From the NCBI GenBank assembly GCA_026874595.1, contig CM049310.1:90093556-90157555 (forward strand): a stretch of 64,000 nucleotides of DNA. The letters are read 5' to 3'. Of this stretch, positions 1 to 12,760 are shown one piece after another; within the stretch, counting starts at the first letter, position 1; every line of letters begins with the position of its first letter. The notes below the pieces were generated by a model. It did not search any database. It had not been told where the DNA came from and saw nothing but the letters and a program-made list of their open reading frames with translations. The translations under genes were made by a program, and so were the position numbers. This DNA is from Sipunculus nudus. Its lineage: Eukaryota > Annelida > Sipuncula > Golfingiida > Sipunculidae.

Positions 1-301
1 TGTTATCTTGTGCATTTCCTAGGGGAATACCGAGGGGCTTTCCGTGTGTCAGCATTCTTTTTTTATGGTAGTCAAACTTTGGCTTTGGTCCTATTTTCTC
101 ACAACAAACCTCTTACGATTAGGGAAAGTGTTCTCGGGACAACTTGAGTCAACCGTCAAATATTTAAATCGAGACAAGTCAAAGTCAAATAAAATCCTTC
201 TGTTGACAATGCACTCGTAAATGGTGGCATGCTAAAAATTATTTACATATAATTTCTTGCCGGAAATCCCCTTTTTTGGCAAGCTGGTTGGTCAGTCGTT
301 G

Positions 302-339
302 ATGTCTGTTTGTCTGTCTGTCTGTTTGTCTGTCTGTTA
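302..339. repeat. TGTC/TGTT tetranucleotide microsatellite
   Basis: Short run of TGTCTGTT-type tetranucleotides. Further TGTCTG runs occur inside the downstream 340-bp repeats, so it is probably part of the same repetitive element. Confidence 0.8.
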
Positions 340-787
340 GCCTGTTCCCTCTCTACAGGTCGCAATTTTGTAGCAATCACTTTCAAACTTGCACATTTGG
401 TGGAAAATTTAAAATGACAGGAGCCTATTGTTTTTGGTCAATATAGATCATAGGTCAAGGTCACGGTCATCAAAAGTATACAAAACGGGTTTTTCTTCAT
501 ATTTGTAGCCCATTTCAATTGTCATTCCAAGTCTTTTGTTGTGTAGCTGACTCAATTTGAGGTAACCATGGTAACGCATTTTCGGGGAGAAGTGTTGATA
601 TTTTTCTAACTTTGTCAGTTTTAAAGCTACAGAGGTCTATTCTTTTGGATTAGGTATCATTCAATTAGTACTAAACGGTTGCATTACAAGTCTCGCAATA
701 TCTCGTATAATATCTCGTTAAACGAGATATTTCGAGATTTCATTCATCTTGCCCTGGAGGCCACAGTGTTGCAGTAATCTTTTTGAA

Positions 788-828
788 GCTGATATATCAT
801 AAGTATCAAGTACTCATGATATATCAGC
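788..828. repeat. Perfect 13-bp inverted repeat (hairpin)
   Basis: GCTGATATATCAT at 788-800 and its exact reverse complement at 816-828, separated by 15 nt. It lies directly upstream of the 340-bp tandem repeats. A second short palindrome (ATATCTCGT/ACGAGATAT) lies near 709-730. Confidence 0.85.
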
Positions 829-831
829 AAG

Positions 832-1575
832 TATCTCGAAATGTCTTTTTTATTTAATACAGCCGCTAGGGGGCGCTGGATGTACACCTCCTTAACATAT
901 CATGTTTTTGGCCATATCATTCTTTGGCCATATCTCCATAACTGTAAAACCTCAATTACAGAAACTATGGCATATTTTCTTCCTCTTAGTCTTTTTCATA
1001 ACCTGTGTAAGTTATCTGGTCTCATTCTTGTGTCACCTTGTCAGTATGTTTGTCTGTTTGTCAGTTTTCCTTAAAATCGCCTGCTTGCTGGTTCTTACCT
1101 CTCACATATAGCATTCTACAGGCCACAGTTTTGAAAGAATCCTTTTTCGAACAAGTACATATTATGTTTTACACTTATATCTCGAAACGTATTTTTCATT
1201 TTCCAGATATGGCCGGTAGGGGGCGCTGCACTCGACCCTCAACTACATATAATTTTTAGGCCATATCTCCATAACTATAAACCTCAATTACAGAAACTCT
1301 AGCTTATTTTCTTCCCCTGGTTCTTTTCAATAACCTGAGTAAGTCAACTTGTCTCATACATGTGTCACTTTGTCAGTATGTCTGTCTGTTTGTCAGTTTT
1401 TCTCAAATTTACCTGCTTCCTGGTTCCTGCATCTCTCATTTGGCATTCAAGAGGCCATAGATTTAGAAGAATCCTTTAAAGATTGAAAATCGTATGTCAT
1501 ACACTAATATCACGAAATGCATTTGTCGTCTTCAGGATATGTCCGCTAGACGGCGCAGCAGTCGAACATACCCAA
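832..1575. repeat. Tandem repeat, ~340-bp unit, 2.2 copies
   Basis: Copies begin at TATCTCGAAATG (832), TATCTCGAAACG (1178) and TATCACGAAATG (1508, partial). Each carries a near-palindromic GCCGCTAGGGGGCGCTG-like block, GGCCATATCTCCATAACT and GTCAGTATGTCTGTCTG. This resembles the tandem cores of mollusc non-autonomous elements. Short open frames here are repeat translations, not genes. Confidence 0.8.
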
Positions 1576-1983
1576 TAAAATATTATTTTGCCATATCAGC
1601 TTTGTCTGCCTGCTCGTTCTTTTGTCTGGTATGTCTACGGGACATACCTTCTCAGCAATGGCCCTGAGAATCATTCCATCGGTAGAAAACCGAAAGGATC
1701 TTCTATCTGTCCATCTGTCTATCATTTCAATTTCGGGCACGCGTTCGACCTATTTTCGTCTAGTTTAATCATTAATTCCTTATAAAAGAACACATACACA
1801 TGCAGACACTGTGCACACATTGTGCACAAAATTTTATATCCACTCGCCTCCGTGTATGTATACCTAGGCCATTAGGGTATTCAGAAACCCCTGAGCATTA
1901 AGAGGAAAGGGTTTCATTACCAATAATCTTTATAATCAGCAGAGTGGTAATCTTGTGAGTATGGTTCGTCCCAGTGTATTGTA

Positions 1984-1984
<1 letters not shown>

Positions 1985-2038
<54 letters not shown>
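1985..2038. repeat. (TA)n microsatellite
   Basis: Uninterrupted TA dinucleotides, about 27 units. Confidence 0.95.
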
Positions 2039-2041
<3 letters not shown>

Positions 2042-3735
2042 GCGATGATATAGATGAAGAGTGACGCCTTTTAGATAGACAATCTTGTTTATTAACACAC
2101 GGGCTTCGAAGCTCAGAGGTCCCTTCGTCAGGTGGTAACATTTTTATTTCATTTATTCTATCATGTTTAAACTTTTTTAAAACTAATACACTCTGATCAA
2201 TCAACCTGTGCCCACGCTTTCTTATAGATTACATATTTTAACAAATTTTCAGAACAAGCACTACATTCGCCAGGAGACCTGTGACAAGTGGATTAAAATG
2301 TTAAAACAGTATACCGCTTATTTTATGTTAGAATGGAATCCTAGATTTGTGGAAGGCTTTAATAGAAATTATCCATAAGGGCTGATAAGGTATGGGTTTG
2401 TTAGTTAAATAAGTTGATTTTGGTTAATCTTTGATCCTTTCCCCCGTGAGCTGACCGATCAAGGTGTGTATATCAGTAGCCAGCATTGTCTGCCAGTTTG
2501 TCTTTTAGAATAAATGAAAACCCTTGACACAGCAGCTTCCAGGGGATTTCTAGTACATTATTGGATTATAATTGCACCTTGGTCTGCATGTTGGAGCGTA
2601 GGAGTGTTTGTGATACTGAGGTTTGCCTTATACCCGCGAATTTGGCATTTGGCGAGGGTTCAATTTTCGCGATCTTGCAATAGAATAACAAACACAGAGT
2701 ATATCGTTTATTTTATGAAATAATTATACATGTGTGCAAAATCGTAACATTTAAATTGGGTCCCAAGTGAATCTCGAACGAGCAGTAATCATTGTCCACT
2801 GTTGGCAGATAGTTTGAAAAATATGATTATTTCTAATACTTCGAATAACGTCGACATACAAGACCATTATCATATATAAAATTTTTGTTTTCTTCTTGAC
2901 TTGCCTTTGAGGATGGGGCCTCTTCATCATGAATGTTTTATTTTTGCAATAATTTCCCTTCGATGAACATGGCGAGATTGAAAAGAAAACTCGCCAACAA
3001 AAAGTTTTTCTCGCGACATTTGTCAAGTGAAATATTTTCATGCATCTGACTAAGAACGAAGTATTGGAGCACTTGACGGAGGAAATACTGGCGGTGTATC
3101 TTAGGATTAATTTTATAATATAACCTGTATAATTTATATAATCTGTTTTCCGGTAATGTTATCTGTATTACGCTCCGTTCTATTACTAGTTACTTATCCT
3201 ATTTGAGAACCAGTGGATTCATGACCGAAGGGCGAAATCTGTCAGCACTTGTAAACTAAAGTGACTGTGTAATTCAGTCTTTCTGAAAGTAGCGCAGAGT
3301 ATGCACAAGAGTCTTTTTCCATTTTCCAGGGAGAGTGAGTAGTCCATGATACCAGGACTTTATTTATTATATCCAGGTCAACTCGAAGGGGTGAGATTAA
3401 GTTGTCTCATTGTCTCAATCTTACTGAGTTTTCCAGATGACAACATCACACTGAATATGGCAGATAGAAAAAAAATATTATATGTATTATGTCTCAAGGA
3501 ATATGTTAACTGTAAGTTTTGAGTTTTCAACTGCACCGGCCTTGACCTATCAACGCTTGATTGCTGAGTCACCGTTTGTTTACCGTGTCGTCGCTAATAG
3601 TTACAAGATCAATAAAGTCACAAAGGTAGACTATAAATAAGTGCATTACAGGTAACACTTCCAACGGACTTCCCCCGTGTCATGCACATAATAAATTATT
3701 ACTTCTTTTAATATATCGTCTCCATTATAACAATT

Positions 3736-3736
<1 letters not shown>

Positions 3737-3768
<32 letters not shown>
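3737..3768. repeat. (CA)16 microsatellite
   Basis: Pure CA run. Confidence 0.95.
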
Positions 3769-3769
<1 letters not shown>

Positions 3770-5518
3770 CCCTATCCTACCACACACTGGTTGTTCGTTT
3801 TCTGGCTTGGTACCGGAATGATAATTGAAACACATGTGACCTTTCAACTTCAGATCACGTGTTTTTCTGTATGTTAACATTGGCGCAGGTAAAGTGTTTA
3901 CTAACAGTCTGTAGATAAACAAGCTCACACATCCATCAAAGAGGTCTTATAAGCACAGGTTACCTATAGGTAGTTAATGTGTACTCAGTGTTAGCCATAA
4001 ACATATGAACGCAACATGAAACTTGGGAGAATAAGTAGCCTTGTGAGCGCCATTTACCTTTTTAACATATTGTTAAATGAAAATCAAATGAAATAATAAC
4101 CCCATTCAAATACATGATGTACTCCCTGTAATATATAAAGTGTTTTTACAACTGGATCTTAAGACTATATATTATTATACACTGACTAATGAATCTCCAT
4201 TTCTGTTGAGTCACACAAATTTCAAAACAGACTATTCTCAGCGAGGATACTTAGTCATGGAATCTAAGACTAAGTAGAATAATTGTAAAGTATGAGGTGT
4301 AAATAAATAAATTATTAAATATATCAGAAAGACTTGCTGTCTTTCAAAGGTTAGGGTTAGTACCCATTCATCAGTAACAGGCACGAATTTCTGTGACAAG
4401 GTGCTTACAGGCAATTACTAAAAACCGACAGTTCCCCCACCTCCCTATTAGATACTGCCAGGACTAACTGATAACTTAATTTGCTGACCTCTTGAAAACA
4501 TTAGTCATTTGCGTATTGATTGTTATACAAACTGTTTCATGTTTAATACAGATGACACCAGGTTAAGGCCACGAGTTATGCGAGGTAAGCACCATACGGT
4601 TAGCGAGACTTCAGACAGCTATTAGATTGCTGCCAGGACTAACTGATAGATTAATTTTTTGACCTCTTGAATTCAGGAGACATTATCTGCATGTATTTGT
4701 TTCGTTTCATTCTACCGTTTTAAGTTTCAAGGTGGTCTGTCTATATTAATATTATGAATTATCTCAAATCTGAACCAAGAAATAATAATTTTTTTTAATT
4801 TGCCAGTACTGGGGTACATTTTGTTCAGCTCCCCTAACTAATAAACCAGGTGTCATATCTATTAAGCAAACTTTGGTACAATATCAAGTTTACAAAGATT
4901 TGCATATTATTATATTATATTATTTTATATATTTTACCACCTGATTGCTTTCAAATTGACTCTCAGAAAGAACAGACGACCGTCATTTGTACTAATAATG
5001 AAAGAATTGGCATACGGCTCGTAAATGAACTACCTGGTATAGCTCTTTGCTCGTGAAAACGTGCAAAAAGAATATTTTAATGGGAATTTTATTTCAGGCA
5101 TTTCAATATCACGCATACAAAAATATTGAAGGAATTTTGCTCATACACTTGTTGACCCCTCTGACCTTGACCTGACTTATAAAGTCATCAAATATGACTT
5201 GAGGGTGAAGCAATCTTCCTATAGCGTTCATATGAAGAGTATTTTGTTACGATCTGCTTAATACTAAAAAAGGTTACCGAGATTTTTATTACCGCAGATT
5301 TAAATATTTTTTTATCGCCGGAGTAGTGTATAAAAGCTTGGGGAGAACAGACGGATTGATAATGATGAACATAAAATAAATGATAACGGCGAAACCCTGC
5401 GTTAGCTAAATTATTGTCTACATTGCATGAGCAACAATTATAGGGTCCTAAGTCACATACTGCACACACAAGAGGACATACAACAATTTTGGTAATAGTT
5501 TAAAGCCAGTTGATGTAA

Positions 5519-5658
5519 GACTGGAGTTAGGACTTGGAATCGGAATCTTCGATAAGGACTCGAAAAAGTAAGGCCTAGACCATTTTGAGTCCAACAGAAA
5601 AAAAACTAAAAAAATCAAATACTTTAAAAACTTACATTATATACATGAAAATAACACA

Positions 5659-5717
<59 letters not shown>

Positions 5718-5962
5718 CCAAACTCTATATAAGCTAAATGTAAAATACCGTCATAGCAAAAGCATGTTTGAACTAAGAAAATAATGTACATGATAATTTG
5801 AAATTACCATTTTGATTTGATTTAGTAGAATATTTGTATTTGACTTGAACTCGGACTTGAACTCGAGTTCTATATGACCCGGACTCGGAGAAGACCGACT
5901 TCTCGAGTGGCCTGGGGGCGGACTTGCAGTCTGACTCGGATGGTGTGGACTCGGCTACATCT
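5519..5962. repeat. Degenerate GACTCG/GACTTG-rich repeat split by a (TA)n tract
   Basis: Hexamer-like words (GGACTCGG, GACTTGAACTCG, TGGAGTTAGGACTTGG) recur on both sides of an AT tract at 5662-5706. This suggests an old simple repeat into which the AT tract expanded. No coding signal. Confidence 0.5.
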
Positions 5963-8900
5963 ACTGTGAGAATGTTATGTAGAAAGTTCTGCCGTTAATG
6001 ATTTATGGTTAGCATGCCTCTCGTCATGAATCTACTAAAGATCAAATACCTTAAGACAACCTTTATCAGGCATGTGCCATTAAAATGCAGAAATGTAGTA
6101 GCAAGTTATGTAGAGATATTATTATTTTTTCCAGAGTTATACAAAAATCAGGTGAAATTCACATTTTTACCTACCAGGTTTTACCTGCAAGCGTTACAAC
6201 ACGTACTGAGCAACCACCAGTTCTGCTAGGAGTCGCAAAATAGCAAAATAGACCTGCGTCATGGCAAATAGTAATCACAACGTGGCACTGCTAATGTGCT
6301 CCCCTGGCCCAAGTTTACTTGTAGAGTTTACAGAGCCTGTCGTCAAATATCGTCGAGACCGTCATGGACTTAAACCAGTACAGATTTACCAAGTGTATTC
6401 CCGATAAAGAATACATTGTTAATAACAGCTCCAAGAAACAATTATAGGTACAACTTTGCATGAATGGCGGAGTATATTTCTACATGAATATATATAGAGA
6501 CGCGTGCTTCTATTAATAAACAAAACATGAGCATCCGAAGGAATATTAGTCTGGAATACCTGATGAACTTTACGATCTCCGTATTTAATAATAAATCTAA
6601 TCGAAGTACAAGTAAAAGTTATGTTTTCATGGCTAGGGTCAGGTCGTCCATGCGCGAAGTTATCTGATTACCACGAGGAGAGCATCGGGGATGGCACTTA
6701 TATGTTGTCATCAAACCTGGACAAGTCATTGCAGCCAGAGATCGCTCAGTTCATGATGTCTATGACCGATGATTAATGATCCTCATGAGTGTATCTTACG
6801 GAGCTTGTTTGGATACTGTGTGACTAACTGTTTGCATTAATTGGCCATCATGAGTACGTATATGTTATAAAAACACATATTTACACACATAAAATTTATA
6901 TACATACACACTTTAAAATTCATTTGGCCTTCTCCGGTGTGCAAAAACATTCTGATATGGAACGCCTGATGTGAAATACTGTTTGTTTCCCCTGAATTGA
7001 AAAGAACAGCAAAACTAAATATGTGACATACATATATCACTAAAACTGTATTTCCCTGTTGCTTTATTTTTGTAAATGCAACACTGATGTAGATTAAAAA
7101 AAATACGATTTTCAGACACTTGTACGTCTGAGATTCATTTTAAACCTCTTTAAATATTCACTAACGCCGCTAGAGGCGAACATTATGTGACTCAAGGACG
7201 GAATTCGCAGACGCTCACACGTGTGTGTACGTGTGTGTAAAAACCACTGACAAGATGTATGGTTGCAGTTGTATGCTCTCCATTAATTTTACTCCCATGC
7301 TAATCATGAAAGTATTGATCTACTTAAAAATGAACTCTGTGTTTAAACGCTTGAACTGACCAGTCATGTGACATTCAAAAAGATACAGTTGTTTCTGCAG
7401 TGAATAATTATGCAGTATGTGATGCAGTGAGCTTATAAGCAAAGCCATACCCGAGTTATGAAAACACTATTGGAACTGAAAGCTTCCCAGTGCACTGATA
7501 CATCTGTTGCAAATTCACCACCAGGTGGTAGGTGACAGCAACAGCCACACTCACTTCGTCATGTCTTAAATGAGACAAAGAATATCTACACTGCCACCAT
7601 TATACATGCCACTATCTTCCCATGAATCTAGACCCCAGCATAAACTTCACGATATACAATTAATATTTATATCTACATTTTCCCATAAAAACTTACATGC
7701 ATCTCACTATCTTAGTTATAATAAATATTATTCTCACCATAATCCACTCTCTAGTATTCCTCTAGTATTTCCGCAGGTGATGAACGAGCATTTGCACGGC
7801 AATCACTGAAAGATGATTAAAATTCAGTTCATGTCAAGTGTACCAGCGAATCAATTCAGGGCAAAGTCTTGGATCTGGGTGAGATCCTCCCATCACACAA
7901 CAAACTCGCGTGGAATAGGTTTACGTAACCTTCATCATTTTCTGAAGACTGGTTGCGCCACCTGTATTTTTTTCTAATTTTACCAATTTTTTCCTCTATT
8001 TTTGAGATTTTCAGATGAAGAAGTTCGTCTTTTGACAGGGCGTAATCGTCGTCGTAAGACCTAGAAACTTCTAACTGTACATCAAGATATAATTATATAT
8101 TGGTCACCTTAAATTTTCAAACGAAAGGCTGAAACCTGATATTGAACACCCAGTCAGTAAAACGGGGCACAAATTGTATCCTCTTGGCCTAAATTCATGT
8201 CATTTAAGCAGTTCCTGGGTAAAATTGAATGAAAACCTTAAATTAGGTCATGGTGACCTATATTTTGGGAACAATGTTAACTTTTTCTAAAAAAAAAACA
8301 TACAATTGTTCTCAGGCTATTCGCACATCTCTCAGCACTGTCAACTCGGCAGTGACGTTAGCCACAGGGAAACCAAAATGATTTAGTATTTATGACAACT
8401 GCAGTTGCAATTTTCAGGGAATAATAAAGCAACATCATATATTGTAATGGGCTTTGGTTATCTGTTTGAACAATTCTTACAGTTTTTACATGTGTCGATG
8501 GAATGTAGGAGCACATATGATATGATTTAATAACAATTTCGCAAAGATGTGCTGAAAAAGTGCTTATATTATATAAAAGATCCAACTATCCACTGAATTT
8601 GGATATCGTCTGTGATGAGCAAAGAATTTCATGTAAGTCTCTCTTTGTAGCAATGACCGGTGCATCCGCCAAAATTATAACAGCCTTATGCCATGTGGCA
8701 CCTTTGTACTTGCTTTGTACTCATCTGGCTTAATTGTTCACTATAAATTAAGAATGACATTTTGATTCTCAAGTTCAACAAATACACAACTGTAGGAAAA
8801 AGTGTTTCGTTGTTTGAGCAACTGCCTTGGCTGAAAAAAAAAACATGCTAATGATAAGGAATCGTTCTATGCAACTGACAAGGGTGAAGTCGATCTACTC

Positions 8901-9200
8901 GGGTACCGTTAAGATTCTTAATGTTCGACCATAACACAGTGAGCTTTAAACATATATTGCAAGCACATCTGTCGGTGTAACGTTAACTCAAAATGAAGAC
9001 ATTTGAAGCGTTCAAGTTCTGGGTATGTCATTATTTATTTTCATGTAATACAATATCCTGTTGCCCCATTTGTCAAGTTAAATGACTGTATGTCACATTT
9101 TGATGTTTTAGGTCTTGGAGTCTCAGAGTCCAAGTGTGTTAGTGACTTACATTTTATTAGACGTTAAGCTTTTAAGCATATTTACTTTTATATATTGTTA
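5963..9200. other. Intergenic, no gene seen
   Basis: No exon-like open frame with splice sites or a recognisable protein motif. The only repeat I can define is a member of a dispersed family at 8035-8290, listed separately. Confidence 0.5.
8035..8290. repeat. Dispersed repeat copy (partner at 31820-32170)
   Basis: Shares the phrases GACCTAGAA-CTTCTA and ACCTTAAATTAGGTCATGGTGACCTATATT with the copy near 31.9-32.2 kb, with many mismatches and a different order. An old dispersed family of unknown class. Confidence 0.5.
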
Positions 9201-9204
9201 TGCT

Positions 9205-9470
9205 TTCCATGATGTGACGGACCAAATTTGTCTCTGTATGAGTATAGCCATTTCGTTTTGGCTGGTTATATCTTTCACATTGTATGCCCCAATAAGCAGC
9301 TGAAAAAAGGTACCTGACATATTATCCATAACATTTACTGTCATAAGTCAATTTGAAATACCTTGCTGCATAGACCCCCCCCCCCCCACCTTTCCCGCAG
9401 ACACAGATGACTGCATGAATACGCCTGTATATAGATAGGTAGAAGTGTACACATCATGGAAGAGAAACAT
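9205..9470. repeat. Dispersed repeat copy (partner at 33020-33265)
   Basis: Both copies carry TGTCTCTGTATGAGTA, a GATAAGCCAATTTGAAAT-like stretch, a C- or G-rich run, and AGGTAGATAGAAGT, in the same order and orientation. Includes a C homopolymer at about 9376. Class unknown. Confidence 0.65.
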
Positions 9471-10844
9471 TACGTAAATAATTAACTGAGCGGTAAGAAT
9501 ACATCTATTTACGTGGTATCTCTATAAGTAATGGCAGCGAGCTACCACAAATAACTAGTGATAACCTGACCATTATTTTGAGCAGTATTTCATCTTCATT
9601 ATGTCTGTTAAACGTACTTGATACATATTTACGTTATTCATATTTGTAAATGTATGAATGCAAATTATTTATCGTCAAGGACTTATTAGGCATGCTTGAC
9701 AAAAAAATGGTAGGTTCATAATTCGTGATAAAAACATGATTTAAAGGAATAGAACGACCGATGATCAATTATTAATGGATTGTTGTATGCATATTTGAGA
9801 TAACCATAAGATCGGCTGCATACAATTATACCTAAAATATTGACGGAATAGTTTCAGTATGACTGGTACACGCTGAGGGGTTAAGGTAACGGCAAGATTG
9901 TTGACACTTGTTTGCAGCCTATGTTTACATTTTAATGCTGTTTGTTATTATGGTTTCTGTCTTTCTAATCTGACAAAACTAGATATATTTTTTAAACATC
10001 ATAACTTCCTTTTCTCACGTATATTCATAATCGTTTGTGACCGACAATGCAAATGCAGCTGATTTAATTAACTATGAAAGAAAACGATAAATCAACAATA
10101 AATTCGATTAACTGCACTAATCGATAGTGCTCACACTTACTAAAATTATTAAATTTCAGTAATTCTGTAATTCAGATTCTGGATACATGGATTTAAAAGA
10201 AAGCTTCACTTTCTTATATTATAATATGTAAAAGGAATGGAATGAATCCTTATTCCGGCAAAATAATACTTCACTGATCAGCTGAAGGATCGTTCGATAC
10301 CCTCCCATTACATGTTAGTACGTCACGCTTAAGTTCAAAGGAACAGCAATGATTTTATGGCCTATACTTTATTTGCAGTACATACCAGTCTAGACCAGTG
10401 AAAGACCCCAATATAGTTAACATATCAAGGAACACCCTTATTTCAGGCAGGCGTGACTGATTGCGCAAACTACCACTTCGTTATCAACTTTGCAGAAACT
10501 TTACTATACTGCTTTGGTTAAGACTTAATCCCCATCAATAACATGCCATCAAACTTGCTCTAATTGTGCCTCAACTCTTATAAGAGGTAGCGCCGACTCG
10601 CGGCAAAATATAATACTAAACTCCCGCTCTCAGTCCGACTAATCCATTGACTGCTGAGGCCATTGGTTATTGACCGTCAGCGCAACATTCCACCGCCTCG
10701 CTGAACTACGGTTTGTTCCAGTGCCATCAGCAGTCATTAGTGGTTCTTCCCAGAAATTTACTCAAAACCAACATGGTTCTTTCAGTCATCGCCAGTTGTG
10801 AGCTACAGCTTGGCTACTAATATTGTAAGACATACGCATATGTG

Positions 10845-12325
10845 GAGTTTAGTAAGACTTAAACAATATAACCCTCAGCTTCAGTGGTAGCAGTCGGAAC
10901 AAACAGTCCCGCTAGTCCGTCTGGCTCAACTGGCTGTACAAAGTAGTACGGTGTGTCACAGGTTACTTGCTTTATTTATTAATGCATTTTTCATGTGATT
11001 CGCTATTCTTGCAATGTCCTGTACATTCCACCGGCCAGCAGAGTCCTGCAACCATAAATCACTGCTTAGTTTTTAAGGTTTCTCTGAGCGGAGTAGACCA
11101 TGTAGGCCCAGCTCTTCAATGACTTGTGTAATCATTAAAATTGTAGCTTTCTCCTGTCACCAGTTCCTTTTTATGCCCCAGTAATCACTCCACTTACAGT
11201 AAGGCTTTACCCTTTTTTATTCTGGGTTCATAAAGAATTTTGTGTACAGACCCGACTTGGTATTTGAACCTGGAAATGAAAGGTTTACCTGTGAGCTCAA
11301 CAGAAACTGCCTCGAGAAGTATTAAAGAACCAACTCTGATGCAATATTGGTGAGCCTGTTACAATGTCCTTTTTGCATTGTAGGAACACTGTTATGAAGC
11401 AGCCGCAGTAAAGAACATAAGTGGTTATTATATTTCATTATTTTTATTTCATTTTTTTTTTTTTTCATTTTTATTCATTAACTTGTAACATGCCCTAGTG
11501 AATTTAATTTGTCTTAAAATCAATTCTCTCTTTGCATAATTGTACCTTTCTGCTGTGTTTTATTTTTTAAATTGAGGTTATGACTTCTGGATTATTCCTA
11601 CACCCTTACATATAAAACCTGGAATCCGAAAGGCTTAATGTTATAATATCGTTCTTATCTTATGGATACCTTCATTCTCATTCAATTGACAGTGCCAACA
11701 AAAGGCCACGGCCTTATTCTTAAAAAAAATCATTGAAAAGATCATCATGGGTAATGCGTAATCTTATAAACTGATCAATAACTCAAAATGAACTGCTGTT
11801 GTAACATTAATATGTGGGTTGATATTCAGCTCCGTCCATTACCCATACAAAATGTAAATTAACAACCTGCATATAATTTTTATGATTCTAGCAATATTTT
11901 TATACATATCCATGAGTAATGTATATTAAGAACATGCATGCCCCTGTAGCTTGTGTAACCTCAATAACTGCGGTGGAATCGGCATAGATGACCGTCAGTT
12001 ATCTCTAGACACAGACATCAAACATGGACCATTCGTAAAAGGGTCACTGAAGTCAAAGATCTGGATTATGATGTATGGTTGATGTCCCGAGTACGACTTG
12101 TTTCCAATAAGCGGTCTAGCTGATTTAAGCAAGGAAAAGCTGGCCAGGGCTACTAAGTGATAGAGGGGATCATTTTGAAAACCCCAAAATGACACCTTAG
12201 CCAACGCGCAAGAAGCATTAAAGATAACATAGTACACGTCATTCAGGTGAATCAAGTGGAAGGGAATATAAAATCTGTATTGTAATATACGGTAGTACCA
12301 CATAACCGTTGTCCCTCAACTCCTT
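10845..12325. repeat. Copy A of a ~1.5-kb duplicated segment
   Basis: Colinear with 20092-21690. Shared landmarks include CTAGTCCGTCTGGC, GCAATATTGGTGAGCCTGTTACAA and the run ending ATGCATGCCCCTGTAGCTTGTGTAACCTC. It contains a 102-codon minus-strand open frame at 11995-12303 that is not kept in copy B, so coding is doubtful. It could be an old repeat family or a segmental duplication. Confidence 0.75.
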
Positions 12326-12399
12326 TGCCGCCACCCTTGCGGCCTTTAACTGTCAATGCGACTCACTCCGAAGAGTAAATCTGAAAATCTTTCAACCTG

Positions 12400-12760
12400 T
12401 CAGTGTGTCTTACTTTCCATCTGTCTGTATTAACATTTAACATGCGCCGCAATATTTCAGTTACTCCTACCCAGTTCCCAAAAGCCCATAGCTCACTGCC
12501 ATAAGACAGAACCGGTACTACCATTGCATAAAAAAAGAAAAACCATTCTTTGACGGTGAGATTTTTTTTCCAGAAAATAAACTTTTTTTAATAGATTTAT
12601 TTGCATGGCATACCAGTTGTTTATCTAATTCAGAGGGTTTAAGCAATGAAGTAAAGGTACCCCTAAAGTATTTATAACTGCTGGCCACAATTTGTTGTTA
12701 CAAACCATTCAATAACAGTGATTTCGAAGCATTAAAGCAGTTATCATGTTCCTAGTGTCA
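12400..12760 (-). mobile_element. LINE reverse-transcriptase fragment
   Basis: Reverse-strand translation, with stops and shifts, gives SYKYFRGTFTS, then SELDKQ...CHANKSIKK, then VVPVLSYGSELWAF. This is the order seen after the catalytic palm in LINE RTs (SYKYLGVTFT ... PVLTYGSEVW). Only this short piece remains. Confidence 0.7.

Larger units (their letters stand above)
1576..5519. other. Intergenic, no gene seen; (TA)n and (CA)n tracts
   Basis: Holds a (TA)n tract (1985-2038) and a (CA)n tract (3737-3768). A short local duplication around the phrase TGCCAGGACTAACTGATA occurs at about 4456 and 4630. Open frames are short and lack codon structure or recognisable motifs. Confidence 0.6.
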